DNA of 64,000 bases, taken from the NCBI RefSeq assembly GCF_016599715.1, contig NZ_CP067019.1, positions 496,001-560,000 on the forward strand, written 5' to 3'. Below the pieces are notes generated by a model. That model did no database searches, was not told the DNA's origin, and was given only the letters and a program-made list of their open reading frames with translations. Numbering within the stretch: the first letter of the stretch is position 1; each line of letters starts with the position of its first letter. Below, in pieces: positions 18,753-27,457 of the stretch. Both the position numbers and the translations under genes were made by a program. The DNA comes from Acinetobacter sp. CS-2. GTDB lineage: Bacteria; Pseudomonadota; Gammaproteobacteria; Pseudomonadales; Moraxellaceae.

Positions 18753-19256
18753 ATGTCTCGTGTTGCTCGCTTTCATGCCGATCGTACCAATCAGAAACTG
18801 TATTTTGCACGTCTTGCATGTCAACAAGCAGAACAAACCGACCATATTCAACAGGCTCAGGCACATCGTGAAGCGGCGGTATTTCATTTGCATGGTGCGG
18901 TATTGGCATTTTTGCAGGAACTGGTTCGTTACTACCGGTTAAATGACTTTGCTCCGACCTTGAAATCGATTGAAGAACATATGGCAGAAAAAGGACAGAT
19001 TTCGCCTGAAGTGACTGTGATGCAGCAGTTGGCGAAACAGGGTTTTATTGCCGAGCTGAAACGTGCCTACCGTATGTGTCAATATGCACCGGAACCGAGT
19101 GCGCCGGAACCTGAAGATGAAACCTCTTCCAACCTGATTATTAAAGTGACCCAAACCCCTCAAGCCTGGTTGCCGGATACCAAAATTCTGCGTGAATGGC
19201 ACCGCGACCTGACCCAGCTGATTGACGGTTTTCGTAATGAGATGGTTGAATTTTAA
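18753..19256 (+). CDS. Conserved protein, DUF6586-like
   Basis: A 167-residue soluble, mostly helical protein. The N-terminal ~75 residues (FHADRTNQKLYFARLACQQAEQTDHIQQAQAHREAAVFHLHGAVLAFLQEL) are rich in Ala, Gln and His. They resemble a family conserved near topA in Pseudomonas that I would call DUF6586, with moderate certainty. Function unknown. Probably co-transcribed with the next small gene, 107 bp downstream. Confidence 0.75.
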   Translation: MSRVARFHADRTNQKLYFARLACQQAEQTDHIQQAQAHREAAVFHLHGAVLAFLQELVRYYRLNDFAPTLKSIEEHMAEKGQISPEVTVMQQLAKQGFIAELKRAYRMCQYAPEPSAPEPEDETSSNLIIKVTQTPQAWLPDTKILREWHRDLTQLIDGFRNEMVEF

Positions 19257-19363
19257 ACTTTACGACCAGTGCTCTTGAAGTTTCTGTCATTGACCTTATA
19301 TAAATAGTCTAAGTAATGCAAAGTGCAACAGCCCTTTGCCACCATGTTGAACATGGAGGATAT

Positions 19364-19642
19364 ATGTCTATAGAACATTTGAAAGAATTATTTGGTAGTC
19401 AAGAAGCGATTTTAGAACTTGTTCAACTTGAAGGTGGTGAGTTGGCATTGCGAAATGCAGGCTCTGAAAAAGAACCGCTGGTCAAGATTCAATTTAATGA
19501 TCAGGTCAAAGCGTTACTTGGTGATCAAACACAGGTAATTGCCCAGCACATGATGCAGGCGGCTTTGTTTGCCATGATGGAAAAGCAGGTCAATGAGTGG
19601 CAGGCTGAAGTCATGGATGAACAGCCGAAGTATCTGAGCTAA
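19364..19642 (+). CDS. Conserved small protein of unknown function
   Basis: A 92-residue acidic cytoplasmic protein (MSIEHLKELFGSQEAILELV...), mostly helical with a Met/Gln-rich C-terminal half. ATG 19364 has an ideal GGAGGA ribosome site at 19355-19360, which decides the start over an ATG 48 bases upstream. Followed by a bidirectional terminator. Not recognised functionally; its pairing with the DUF6586-like gene suggests a conserved two-gene unit. Confidence 0.75.
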   Translation: MSIEHLKELFGSQEAILELVQLEGGELALRNAGSEKEPLVKIQFNDQVKALLGDQTQVIAQHMMQAALFAMMEKQVNEWQAEVMDEQPKYLS

Positions 19643-19655
19643 ACTTGTTTAAACC

Positions 19656-19685
19656 TAAAAAAGCGCACTTTGGTGCGCTTTTTTA
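19656..19685. terminator. Bidirectional terminator
   Basis: AAGCGCAC-tttg-GTGCGCTT, flanked by A6 and T6 runs, lies between convergent genes (the 92-residue protein and the antiporter) and can serve both. Confidence 0.88.
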
Positions 19686-19696
19686 TAGGCTGCTGA

Positions 19697-21415
19697 TTAG
19701 TGTGTTGGTGCTTGATGATGCGCAATCTGAATCTGATTTAAAATATGATTGGTCATGTTGATGGCCATTTCTTCTTTGGCAAAATAAACCTGACCAATAT
19801 TTTCACGGCGAATCACTTCAGCTTCTTCCTTGCTTTCGGCACATACCAATACCTGAATTTGTGGATTCAAGGTTTTGGCAATGTCGACAATTTTATGGAT
19901 ATCCAGAATATCCATTGGAGACAGTACCAGCAGGCGTGCATGTTGGATATGCGCCTGAATGAGTACCCCTGCTTCGGTCGCGTGTCCCGATACCGCCGCA
20001 ATGCCTTTGTCACGTAGGCTTTCAACGATCTCACGGTTTTCCTCGGCAATTACCACTTTAATTTCTTGCTGCATTAAGGCTTTGGTAATGCGGCGTCCCA
20101 CCTCACCATGACCAACAATCACCACCTGATCACGCAAGTATTCTTGTGAGACTTCATCTGGCAACATCGATAGCGGGTCACCACTACGTTCAAGCAAGCG
20201 GGCCAAATGTGAGCGTTCACGAATCCAGTTTTGTACCGGTTCAATGGCAGAGAACACAAATGAATTTAAGGTAATGGAGGTAAGTGCACCGGCTAAAATC
20301 AGGTTTTGTCCTTCTAAAGACAATAGATTTAGTGAAACGCCTAAAGTTGCCAAAATAAAAGAAAACTCGCCAATTTGTGCAAGGCTGGCACCCACTGTTA
20401 AAGCGGTGTTAATTGGATAACGGAAGAACAGCACCAGTGCCATTGCCGCGATAGTCTTGCCAACCATAATAATGGCCACCACGGCAAGCACATGCCACGG
20501 TTGCTGCACTAAGATCATGGGATCAAACAGCATTCCCACCGAGACAAAGAATAAAATGGAAAAAATTTCGCGTAGTGGAAGCGTTTCTTCTTCGGCACGG
20601 TGGCTAAAATCGGACTCTTTGACCACCATCCCGGCGAAAAATGCACCCAGTGCCATCGACACCCCAAAAACCTTATAAGCACCAAAGGCTATAGAAACTG
20701 CAGCGGCCACTACGGTCAAGGTAAACAGTTCACGCGATCCCAGACGGGCAACGATCTGCATAATCCAGGGTACCAGACGTTTACCCACAATCAGCATAAA
20801 GGCAATAAAGCCGGCTACTTTAAGCAGGGTAATCGCTAAGGTCATCCAGATATTGGCATTTGGGTCTGAGCCGGAAATTGCTGTTCCACCCAGTAAAACT
20901 GCAGTGGCAGGGAGCAGTACCAGTACCAGTACCATGACTAGATCTTCAACCAATAACCAGCCCACGGCAATCTTGCCGTTTACAGAGTTAATCAGACCTT
21001 GGTCTCCCAAGGCTTTCAGGAGGACCACGGTACTGGCACAGGACAGGCTTAGACCAAACACCAGTGCCGAGCCAAAACTCCAGCCCCAGATCATCGTTAC
21101 GCCTATACCAAGCAAGGTTGCTACAGCAATTTGCAGAACTGCACCTGGTAAGGCAATACGGCGTACCTGCATCAGGTCGGTTAAGGAAAAGTGCATCCCG
21201 ACACCAAACATCAGGAACATGACCCCAAGTTCAGCCAGCTGGTTGGCAAGATGAATATCGCCCACAATGCCTGGTGTATTCGGGCTAATCACAATACCCG
21301 CAACTAAATAGCCAATTAGGGGAGGAAGACGAATACGTGCAGCAATATAGCCAAAAATGAGTGCCAGTCCAAAGCCAACGGCAAGTAATATAATCAGATC
21401 TACATCATGAGGCAC
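19697..21415 (-). CDS. ybaL: YbaL/Kef-type monovalent cation:proton antiporter (CPA2)
   Basis: A 572-residue inner-membrane protein. About 12 transmembrane helices (residues 5-390) form a Na+/H+-exchanger fold (RLPPLIGYLVAGIVISPNTPG, LGVMFLMFGVGMHFSL). They are followed by a cytoplasmic RCK/TrkA-N nucleotide-binding domain from about 420 (QVVIVGHGEVGRRITKALMQQ). This is the YbaL/KefB/C layout; the His-rich end and the lack of a KefF/KefG neighbour favour YbaL over glutathione-gated Kef. It presumably exchanges K+ or Na+ for H+. Monocistronic. Confidence 0.88.
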   Translation of the reverse strand: MPHDVDLIILLAVGFGLALIFGYIAARIRLPPLIGYLVAGIVISPNTPGIVGDIHLANQLAELGVMFLMFGVGMHFSLTDLMQVRRIALPGAVLQIAVATLLGIGVTMIWGWSFGSALVFGLSLSCASTVVLLKALGDQGLINSVNGKIAVGWLLVEDLVMVLVLVLLPATAVLLGGTAISGSDPNANIWMTLAITLLKVAGFIAFMLIVGKRLVPWIMQIVARLGSRELFTLTVVAAAVSIAFGAYKVFGVSMALGAFFAGMVVKESDFSHRAEEETLPLREIFSILFFVSVGMLFDPMILVQQPWHVLAVVAIIMVGKTIAAMALVLFFRYPINTALTVGASLAQIGEFSFILATLGVSLNLLSLEGQNLILAGALTSITLNSFVFSAIEPVQNWIRERSHLARLLERSGDPLSMLPDEVSQEYLRDQVVIVGHGEVGRRITKALMQQEIKVVIAEENREIVESLRDKGIAAVSGHATEAGVLIQAHIQHARLLVLSPMDILDIHKIVDIAKTLNPQIQVLVCAESKEEAEVIRRENIGQVYFAKEEMAINMTNHILNQIQIAHHQAPTH

Positions 21416-21521
21416 TAAAGACTCCTTAAGCTTGAGCCAAAGTTAAGGGTAAAAAAGAATAAGCACAAAAAATGCCAAAAAAGAATGCCTAGAAGTGTAA
21501 CAAGTCGAATAAAAAAAATGC

Positions 21522-21553
21522 AAAAAAAAACGACCCGGAAGGGCCGCTTTTTT
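21522..21553 (-). terminator. Rho-independent terminator of rpmB-rpmG
   Basis: On the minus strand GCGGCCC-ttcc-GGGTCGT (one G-T) is followed by nine T residues, 14 bp after the rpmG stop. Confidence 0.85.
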
Positions 21554-21566
21554 CAAGAAGTCAAAA

Positions 21567-21722
21567 TTATTTAATTTTAGCTTCTTTGAAGATTACGTGT
21601 TGACGGATTTTTGGATCAAATTTTTTGATTTCCATTTTTTCCGGCATAGTACGTTTGTTCTTAGTCGTAGTATAGAAATAACCTGTACCAGCTGAAGAAA
21701 CTAGGCGAATTTTATCACGCAT
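21567..21722 (-). CDS. rpmG: 50S ribosomal protein L33
   Basis: A 51-residue basic protein ([19 protein letters not shown]... ending VIFKEAKIK), the usual length and sequence of bacterial L33. It is the variant without the zinc-binding cysteines, as in most gammaproteobacteria. It lies 12 bp downstream of rpmB, the conserved rpmB-rpmG order. Translated directly from the sequence by hand. Confidence 0.96.
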
Positions 21723-21734
21723 TGTACTGACTCC

Positions 21735-21971
21735 TTAGATCTTTTGACCTTGAGCACGAAGATCAGCAACAACCTTTTCAATGCCCAATTTGTCGATAAT
21801 ACGCATACCCTTAGTGGTTAAACGAATACGTACGAAACGTTTTTCGCTTTCTAACCAGAAACGGTGGTGATGCAGGTTCGGCTCGAACCGGCGTTTGGTT
21901 TTGTTATTGGCGTGCGAGACATTGTTTCCAACGACTGGACGCTTGCCGGTAACTTGGCAAACCTTAGACAT
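21735..21971 (-). CDS. rpmB: 50S ribosomal protein L28
   Basis: A 78-residue large-subunit protein ([33 protein letters not shown]). The start is ATG 21971, preceded by GGAG at proper spacing; the frame is open four more codons upstream but the family starts at MSKVCQ. First gene of the rpmB-rpmG operon. Confidence 0.97.
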   Translation of the reverse strand: MSKVCQVTGKRPVVGNNVSHANNKTKRRFEPNLHHHRFWLESEKRFVRIRLTTKGMRIIDKLGIEKVVADLRAQGQKI

Positions 21972-22133
21972 GGTGAACTCCATTGCTAGACAGCACCGAT
22001 TGTGCGGCTAGTCATTAAAAGTAAACGGATGAAATCATTCAAGGGGCGTTTTATACCAAAAATACGCTTAAAAGACAAGCGAATTTAAGAAAAACGCGGC
22101 ATGATCATGTGTGATAGATCATGCCTTGATCAG

Positions 22134-23582
22134 TTAGCGAAGAAGGGTCTTGGAAATCAGTTTGTGAATCGGCTTGTTAAACGGTGGGAGAATGAATTTT
22201 AAGCTATACAGCTTTGGATTAGACATTACTGACCGTTCATGCGACAAACTGAAGAAACCTTCTGGACCATGATATTTGCCCATACCTGAAGCACCGACCC
22301 CACCAAAAGGTAAGTCATCCTGTGCTACATGGGTTAATACCATATTCTGTCCGAAATGCCCTGAATGAGTATGCTGTGCGACATAGTCGGCACGCGCCTG
22401 ATCAAAGTCGAAATAGTATAATGCAAGTGGACGAGGACGGCTATTAATAAAGTCAATCACATCGTCAATTTGATCATATTCGAGAATAGGAAGGATCGGA
22501 CCAAAAATTTCTTCTTTCATAATCCGCATTTCCGTTGTGACACCGGTCACGACAGTTGGCGCAATTTTTCGAACCTTGCTTAAATCTTCATGTGCCGGAT
22601 TTAATTCAATAATTTTAGCCCCATGGGTACGGGCATCTTCCAGATAGCCCTGCAGGCGGTTGTATTGTTTGTCATTAATAATCGAGGTGTAATCCTGATT
22701 GTACTCAATACTCGGATACATCTCTTCCACACAGGCTTTAAAATGCTCAATAAATTCGGCGGTTTTACCTTTAGGCAGGAACATATAGTCCGGTGCCACA
22801 CAGGTTTGACCTGAATTCCACAGTTTACCTGCAGCCAGGCGCTGTGCCACATCTTGCAAATCAATAGAAGGATGAACCAGTACCGGTGATTTTCCGCCCA
22901 GTTCTAAAATTACCGGCACCAGGTTTGCTGCGGCTGCTGCCATGACGGTTTTACCAATTTCGGTTGAACCGGTAAAAACAATTTTATCAAAGGCTAAATG
23001 GCTAAAAGCATCGGAAACTGGTCCGCCACCATTAATCACGGCAACCAGTTCGGTCGGAAATGCTTCACCTAATGCTTTTTCCAAGGCACGACCAAAATGG
23101 CTGGAGGCACTAGAAATCTTGATCATGGCATGGTTACCGGCGGCAATTGCACAAATCAGTGGACCAACCGACAACAATAATGGGTAGTTCCATGGAGCAA
23201 TAATCCCGATCACACCCAAGGGTTGATATTGCACCCATGCTTTTGCCGGCTGATGGATAATTCCAACATGGCGCTTCGAAGGTTTCATCCAGCCGGTCAA
23301 ATGCTTGCTATAATATCTGATCTGTTCAAGGCAGGTGAGTAGTTCACCGATTTTGGTTTCACCAATAGAACGGTTACCATAGTCCTGATTAATTGCTTCA
23401 GCAAATTGATCTTGATATTTAACTAAGATACGCTTGAGGCGTGCTAAACGGTCAATCCGCTCTTTTGCCGATGGAAAGGAATGACGCAGGTAAGCGTGCT
23501 TTTGCTGTTCTAGTACGTCGTGTAAGTGCTGAATATTAAACGAATGTGGTGTCATTGAAGTTGTTTTTGTCTGACTGTTCAT
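22134..23582 (-). CDS. Aldehyde dehydrogenase, coniferyl-aldehyde-dehydrogenase type
   Basis: A 482-residue NAD(P)+-dependent aldehyde dehydrogenase. It carries the oxyanion Asn block IIAPWNYPLL near 132-141, coenzyme loop FTGSTEIGKTV near 208, catalytic Glu in LELGGKSPV near 231 and nucleophile Cys in NSGQTCVAPDY near 263. The C-terminal hydrophobic/basic tail (FILPPFNKPIHKLISKTLLR) may associate with membrane, as in fatty-aldehyde enzymes. The sequence type is that annotated as coniferyl aldehyde dehydrogenase; in Acinetobacter a long-chain aldehyde substrate is equally possible. Divergent from the TetR gene with two palindromes between, so repression by that protein is likely. Confidence 0.9.
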   Translation of the reverse strand: MNSQTKTTSMTPHSFNIQHLHDVLEQQKHAYLRHSFPSAKERIDRLARLKRILVKYQDQFAEAINQDYGNRSIGETKIGELLTCLEQIRYYSKHLTGWMKPSKRHVGIIHQPAKAWVQYQPLGVIGIIAPWNYPLLLSVGPLICAIAAGNHAMIKISSASSHFGRALEKALGEAFPTELVAVINGGGPVSDAFSHLAFDKIVFTGSTEIGKTVMAAAAANLVPVILELGGKSPVLVHPSIDLQDVAQRLAAGKLWNSGQTCVAPDYMFLPKGKTAEFIEHFKACVEEMYPSIEYNQDYTSIINDKQYNRLQGYLEDARTHGAKIIELNPAHEDLSKVRKIAPTVVTGVTTEMRIMKEEIFGPILPILEYDQIDDVIDFINSRPRPLALYYFDFDQARADYVAQHTHSGHFGQNMVLTHVAQDDLPFGGVGASGMGKYHGPEGFFSLSHERSVMSNPKLYSLKFILPPFNKPIHKLISKTLLR

Positions 23583-23620
23583 GACCTGCTACCATTGAAT
23601 AAAAAGCGATTAATTTAATT

Positions 23621-23640
23621 TTTAGAGTAAAAACTCTAAA
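23621..23640. promoter_or_regulatory. Perfect palindrome, candidate TetR operator 1
   Basis: TTTAGAGT-aaaa-ACTCTAAA, an 8-bp perfect inverted repeat, lies between the divergent aldehyde dehydrogenase and TetR genes, 39 bp from the dehydrogenase start. The length suits a TetR dimer site. Confidence 0.6.
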
Positions 23641-23659
23641 TAGTCAAGTTACTTTATGT

Positions 23660-23673
23660 GTTAGTTCGCTAAC
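23660..23673. promoter_or_regulatory. Palindrome, candidate TetR operator 2
   Basis: GTTAG-ttcg-CTAAC, a 5-bp perfect inverted repeat 26 bp before the regulator's ATG. It differs in sequence from the first palindrome, so the two may bind different proteins. Confidence 0.45.
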
Positions 23674-23698
23674 CTATTGAATGAATGGTTACTTTAGG

Positions 23699-24400
23699 AT
23701 GTCTCACTCCAAAACGGTGAAAACCAAAGAACGTATTTTACAGCTCAGCTTACAGTTATTTAATGAACGCGGTGAGCGTTCGGTAACAACCAATCATATT
23801 GCAGCTGAACTAAATATGAGCCCGGGTAATTTGTATTACCATTTTCGCAATAAAAACGAAATCATCAAAGAGTTAATGGAGCAGTATCAAGGCGAAACTC
23901 TGGAGATGCTGGCATTGCCTGATGATCGTCCGCTTGATGCCAACGATAAAATTCGTTATTTTCAGGTGCTGAGCAGCCAGCTTTGGGCCTATCGCTTTTT
24001 GCATCGTGATGTCTATCATTTGGTTGAAAATAATGAAGATTTTAGAAAAATGTATCCACGCTTTGCCGGACAGGTGATGCAGCAGGGGCAAAAAATCTAT
24101 AAAGCTTTCGTGAATGCGGGCTTAATGGAAATGACAGACTCAGAAATTGAAGCCCTGATTATTAACTTGTGGATTGTTTTGACCAACTGGACCAACTTCC
24201 TGTATATGTCAGGTCATATTACCGATTCGAACCATCTGGAAGAAAAGTGGGTCTGGCAGGCATTACGTCAAATGGTATTTCTGGAAGGGGCTTACCTGCG
24301 TGGTGAAAGCCGTCAAACCTATGAACATTTACTTGAAACGCTTGGCCCTTCAGAGCTTTTTGAAAGTTTATCGTCCAGTAAAAAACATGATGCAGGCTAG
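23699..24400 (+). CDS. TetR/AcrR-family transcriptional regulator
   Basis: A 233-residue regulator. The TetR HTH lies at about 10-60 (KERILQLSLQLFNERGERSVTTNHIAAELNMSPGNLYYHFRNKNEII) with the characteristic LYYHF. It is followed by an all-helical ligand/dimer domain of about 170 residues. Start choice is uncertain: ATG 23699 begins MSHSK, while ATG 23681 is in frame six codons earlier; neither has a well-spaced ribosome site. Divergent from the aldehyde dehydrogenase, its likely target along with itself. A fatty-acyl or aldehyde ligand is inferred from context only. Confidence 0.9.
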   Translation: MSHSKTVKTKERILQLSLQLFNERGERSVTTNHIAAELNMSPGNLYYHFRNKNEIIKELMEQYQGETLEMLALPDDRPLDANDKIRYFQVLSSQLWAYRFLHRDVYHLVENNEDFRKMYPRFAGQVMQQGQKIYKAFVNAGLMEMTDSEIEALIINLWIVLTNWTNFLYMSGHITDSNHLEEKWVWQALRQMVFLEGAYLRGESRQTYEHLLETLGPSELFESLSSSKKHDAG

Positions 24401-24478
24401 CCTATTTAGAAAGCCTAAAAAAAGCGTTAGAATACTCGGCTTGTTTTTCAATTTAACTGATTAGTGATATTAACCAAC

Positions 24479-25345
24479 ATGAATATGTCCACTGCTAACA
24501 CGGCACGTTTACTGATTACTTGTGAAGATAAACCAGGTATCGTGCAAGCTGTTTCGAGCTTTTTGTATCATCAGGGAGCAAATATTACCGCACTTGATCA
24601 ATACGCGACTGAAGCTCAGGGCGGACGTTATTTCATGCGTGTTGAATTTGAACTGGAAAATTTGCAAAGCCGTAAAGAAAGTTTAACCCAGACTTTTGCC
24701 ACCAATGTGGCAGAACGCTATGACATGCACTGGCGTCTGGCACTGGTCAGTGATGTGAAAAAAGTCGGGATTCTGGTTTCTAAAGTCGATCATGCCTTGC
24801 TTGAGCTGTTATGGCGTCATGCGCGTGGCGGTTTACCATGTGAAATTACCAAAGTGGTTTCAAACCATGACACCTTGCGTGAAGCAGTAGAAAACTTTGG
24901 TATTCCATTTGAAGTGGTGCCGGTGAATAAAGAAAATAAACGTGAAGCCTATGCCAAAATTGATGAAATCATGCAGGGCAACGATTTACTGATTCTTGCG
25001 CGTTATATGCAAATTCTGGATGAAGAGTTTGTTAAAAACTGGGAAATGAAAATTATCAACATCCACCATTCTTTCTTGCCAGCCTTTGTTGGTGCGAACC
25101 CGTATAAACAGGCCTATGATAAAGGGGTGAAACTGATTGGTGCAACAGCGCATTATGTGACTGCTGACCTCGATCAGGGCCCGATCATTGAGCAAGATGT
25201 AGAACGAGTAAATCACGATTTTACCGTCGATCAGCTCCGTGAACTCGGACAAGATGTGGAACGTAATGTTTTGGCTCGTGCAGTGAAATGGTATCTGGAA
25301 GACCGTATTATTGTGGATGGCAACAAAACAGTTGTTTTTCAATAA
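24479..25345 (+). CDS. purU: Formyltetrahydrofolate deformylase
   Basis: Hydrolyses 10-formyl-THF to THF and formate, supplying formate for PurT and balancing one-carbon pools. The 288-residue protein has an N-terminal ACT domain (RLLITCEDKPGIVQAVSSFLYHQGANITALDQYA at about 9-42). The formyltransferase-fold domain follows, with catalytic Asn-His in NIHHSFLPAFVGANPY near 196 and Asp in ATAHYVTADLDQGPII near 223. ATG 24479 and 24485 are both possible starts. A strong terminator follows. Confidence 0.95.
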   Translation: MNMSTANTARLLITCEDKPGIVQAVSSFLYHQGANITALDQYATEAQGGRYFMRVEFELENLQSRKESLTQTFATNVAERYDMHWRLALVSDVKKVGILVSKVDHALLELLWRHARGGLPCEITKVVSNHDTLREAVENFGIPFEVVPVNKENKREAYAKIDEIMQGNDLLILARYMQILDEEFVKNWEMKIINIHHSFLPAFVGANPYKQAYDKGVKLIGATAHYVTADLDQGPIIEQDVERVNHDFTVDQLRELGQDVERNVLARAVKWYLEDRIIVDGNKTVVFQ

Positions 25346-25367
25346 ATATTGCTAAAAATACCAGTTT

Positions 25368-25395
25368 AAAAGGCATGTTTTAGGCATGCCTTTTT
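25368..25395 (+). terminator. Rho-independent terminator of purU
   Basis: AAAAGGCATG and CATGCCTTTT pair perfectly around TTTTAGG and run into T residues. Confidence 0.88.
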
Positions 25396-25442
25396 CGTTT
25401 TCGATTCAAAAAACTCATCAAAACGGGCATTTTAATAGTTGC

Positions 25443-25463
25443 AAATGAAAACACTTCTCATTT
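25443..25463. promoter_or_regulatory. Fur-box-like site upstream of tonB
   Basis: The 21-bp site centred on 25453 is an imperfect palindrome with 8 of 10 base pairs matched (AAATGA...TCATTT). Its core TGAAAACACTTCTCA resembles the Fur 7-1-7 consensus TGATAATGATTATCA. It lies about 93 bp before tonB, where iron-repressed promoters of tonB-exbB-exbD are expected. Confidence 0.6.
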
Positions 25464-25555
25464 ATTATTGGCATGCTTTAATTGTACTAACCGATGAGCC
25501 TGATTGCTGCAATCTTTATAGATCTACAATCGCTTAAATTAGGTAACTGATTTTA

Positions 25556-26344
25556 ATGAGTCAATCCTCCGCTCTAAAGATGCAAACTCCCAATCCAATG
25601 AAAAAGAAAATGATCACTGCTTTGCTTGCGGTGGTGGTGGGTCACATGGGCGTGTTGTGGGCGGTAGGGCACATGAAAACTCCGGAACTGAAACCGATTG
25701 AAAAAGAACCGTTAAAGGTGCGTTTTGTAAAAATTCAAGAGCCAGCAAAACCGCTACCACCAAAGCCTAAAGCGGAACCGAAAAAGGAACCCCCAAAACC
25801 GAAAGAAGTGAAACAGGTTGAAATTGTAAAAAAACAGCTTCCACCCCCACCGAAAAAGGTAGAAAAGGTTCAACAAGTTAAAAAAGCAGAAACACAGAAA
25901 CCCGTGATCAAACCGGTGGAAGCACCATCCAAACCGACAGTAACGACCGCGATTTCTGAAACCAAAGTGGTGAAACCTGTTCCGGTGACACCTCCACCTG
26001 CGCCAGTTACACCGCCTGCACCGGTTGCGCCTCCTGCATTGCCATCACCAAAAAATGTTTCGATTGGTGGTTCAGGCGTGCAATGGAGTCGTTCTCCTAA
26101 ACCATCCTATAGCAATAGCGACCTGCAAGGGCAAACGCGTACAGCCATGGTGTATATTGAAGCGAATGAAAAAGGGGTAATTACCTCAGTGCGTATGGTA
26201 CGTTCGACCGGTGTTCCTGCTTTAGATGAAAAGATTTTACGCTCAGTGCGTAGTTCCAAATTCAAACCGTACAAAGAAAATGGCGTGGCTTATCCAATCA
26301 AGGCTAACCTCCCATTGGAATTGACAGTGAATCCACGCGGCTAA
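25556..26344 (+). CDS. tonB: Energy transducer TonB
   Basis: Carries proton-motive energy from ExbB-ExbD across the periplasm to outer-membrane siderophore, haem or vitamin receptors. The 262-residue protein has one N-terminal membrane helix (about 19-36, MITALLAVVVGHMGVLWAVG), a long Pro/Lys-rich spacer with EPKKEPPKPKE-type runs (about 45-160), and a C-terminal TonB fold (about 175-260, ending SSKFKPYKENGVAYPIKANLPLEL) with the consensus R-S-S-x-F-x-P. First gene of tonB-exbB-exbD, preceded by a Fur-like site. Confidence 0.95.
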   Translation: MSQSSALKMQTPNPMKKKMITALLAVVVGHMGVLWAVGHMKTPELKPIEKEPLKVRFVKIQEPAKPLPPKPKAEPKKEPPKPKEVKQVEIVKKQLPPPPKKVEKVQQVKKAETQKPVIKPVEAPSKPTVTTAISETKVVKPVPVTPPPAPVTPPAPVAPPALPSPKNVSIGGSGVQWSRSPKPSYSNSDLQGQTRTAMVYIEANEKGVITSVRMVRSTGVPALDEKILRSVRSSKFKPYKENGVAYPIKANLPLELTVNPRG

Positions 26345-26364
26345 CATTTATTAGGAGTTCGAGT

Positions 26365-26985
26365 ATGAACTTTTCAGTTTATTGGCAACATGCTGATGCA
26401 GTGAGTAAAACCCTGTATTTCGTGTTATTGGCAATGTCGATTGCGACATGGACCATCTTCATTTTACGTATAATGGGGACTCGCCAACTGAAGCAACAAG
26501 CTTATGCTCAACTTTCTCAAGCGTTAAGCAAGTTAAAAGCAAAATTTGCAGCTTTGAATTTTGAACAACGTAAAGCGGTCGCTGAACAGGCGTTGTTGCG
26601 TCAAATTTCAGTTGAAAAATCCAATGCTGAAAAAGGTGTGGCAGTTTTGGGTACCATTGCTTCACTGGCACCGTTTGTGGGTTTGTTTGGTACGGTTTGG
26701 GGTATTTTCCACGCGCTGGTTGCAGTAGGTAAGAGTGGTCAGGCAGGTCTGGCACAAGTGGCGACACCTGTTGGTGAAGCCTTGATTATGACCGGTCTGG
26801 GTTTGGCTGTCGCGATTCCTGCGGTACTGGCTTATAACATGTGTACCCGTGCCAATCGAAGTTTGTCACATGAGTTACAAGATCAGGCACACAGTTTGTT
26901 GATTGATACCATGTTGCAACAGGACAGTGCAGCTCAGGTAGAAACTAAAGCAGCAACAAACAATCTGGTGGGAGGTCAGGCTTAA
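26365..26985 (+). CDS. exbB: Biopolymer transport protein ExbB (MotA/TolQ/ExbB family)
   Basis: The pentameric part of the proton-driven TonB motor. The 206-residue protein has three membrane helices (about 15-33, 93-115 and 135-157) and the conserved ASLAPFVGLFGTVWGIFHALVAVG and TPVGEALIMTGLGLAVAIPAVLAYN blocks that line the proton path. An AGGAG site lies before the ATG, 20 bp after tonB. Its TAA overlaps the exbD ATG (TAATG), so the two are translationally coupled. Confidence 0.95.
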   Translation: MNFSVYWQHADAVSKTLYFVLLAMSIATWTIFILRIMGTRQLKQQAYAQLSQALSKLKAKFAALNFEQRKAVAEQALLRQISVEKSNAEKGVAVLGTIASLAPFVGLFGTVWGIFHALVAVGKSGQAGLAQVATPVGEALIMTGLGLAVAIPAVLAYNMCTRANRSLSHELQDQAHSLLIDTMLQQDSAAQVETKAATNNLVGGQA

Positions 26986-27389
26986 TGGGCTTTCAATTGG
27001 GCGAAGACAACGATGTAGGTATGAATGAGATGAACCTCATTCCACTAATCGATATTATGTTGGTATTGATGATCATCTTCCTGGTGACAGCAACCGTTGC
27101 TAACCCGTCAATTCCATTAACCTTACCTAAAACAACAGCAGATATTACGGATTTGCCGCCTAAAAACGTCACCATCAGTATTAATGCCAGTGGAGAGGTT
27201 GCCTGGAATGGCAAGGTGCTCACGCTTGATGAATTGCAGACGAAATTTAACCAAGCGGGTCAGGAACAGCATCAGCCAACCATTATTCTGAAAGCAGATA
27301 AAGAATCACGTTATGACACGGTTGCTCAAGTGATGTCTCGTGCGAGCGAAGCCGGGCTCAGCGATATTGCCTTTGCGACTGATAACTAA
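26985..27389 (+). CDS. exbD: Biopolymer transport protein ExbD
   Basis: A 134-residue single-helix partner of ExbB. The N-terminus has MNEMNLIPLIDIMLVLMIIFLVTA (about 14-37), in which the membrane Asp of LIDIMLVL is the essential proton carrier. A periplasmic domain of about 95 residues follows (TLPKTTADI...VTISINASGEVAWNG). GGAGG at 26971-26975 is the ribosome site. Last gene of the operon. Confidence 0.95.
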   Translation: MGFQLGEDNDVGMNEMNLIPLIDIMLVLMIIFLVTATVANPSIPLTLPKTTADITDLPPKNVTISINASGEVAWNGKVLTLDELQTKFNQAGQEQHQPTIILKADKESRYDTVAQVMSRASEAGLSDIAFATDN

Positions 27390-27400
27390 TTTGATCCTTA

Positions 27401-27431
27401 AAAAAAAGCGACCTTTAAGGTCGCTTTTTTT
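27401..27431. terminator. Bidirectional terminator between exbD and msrA
   Basis: A run of A, then GCGACCTT-t-AAGGTCGC, then a run of T; fully symmetrical and placed between convergent genes. Confidence 0.9.
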
Positions 27432-27457
27432 ATGGCTAGAATTTTCTACACAGTCGC

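Noticed and set aside
20853..21254. 133-codon ORF antisense to the antiporter
   Set aside because: It mirrors transmembrane helices of the real gene, giving Pro/Thr/Ala-rich nonsense sequence.
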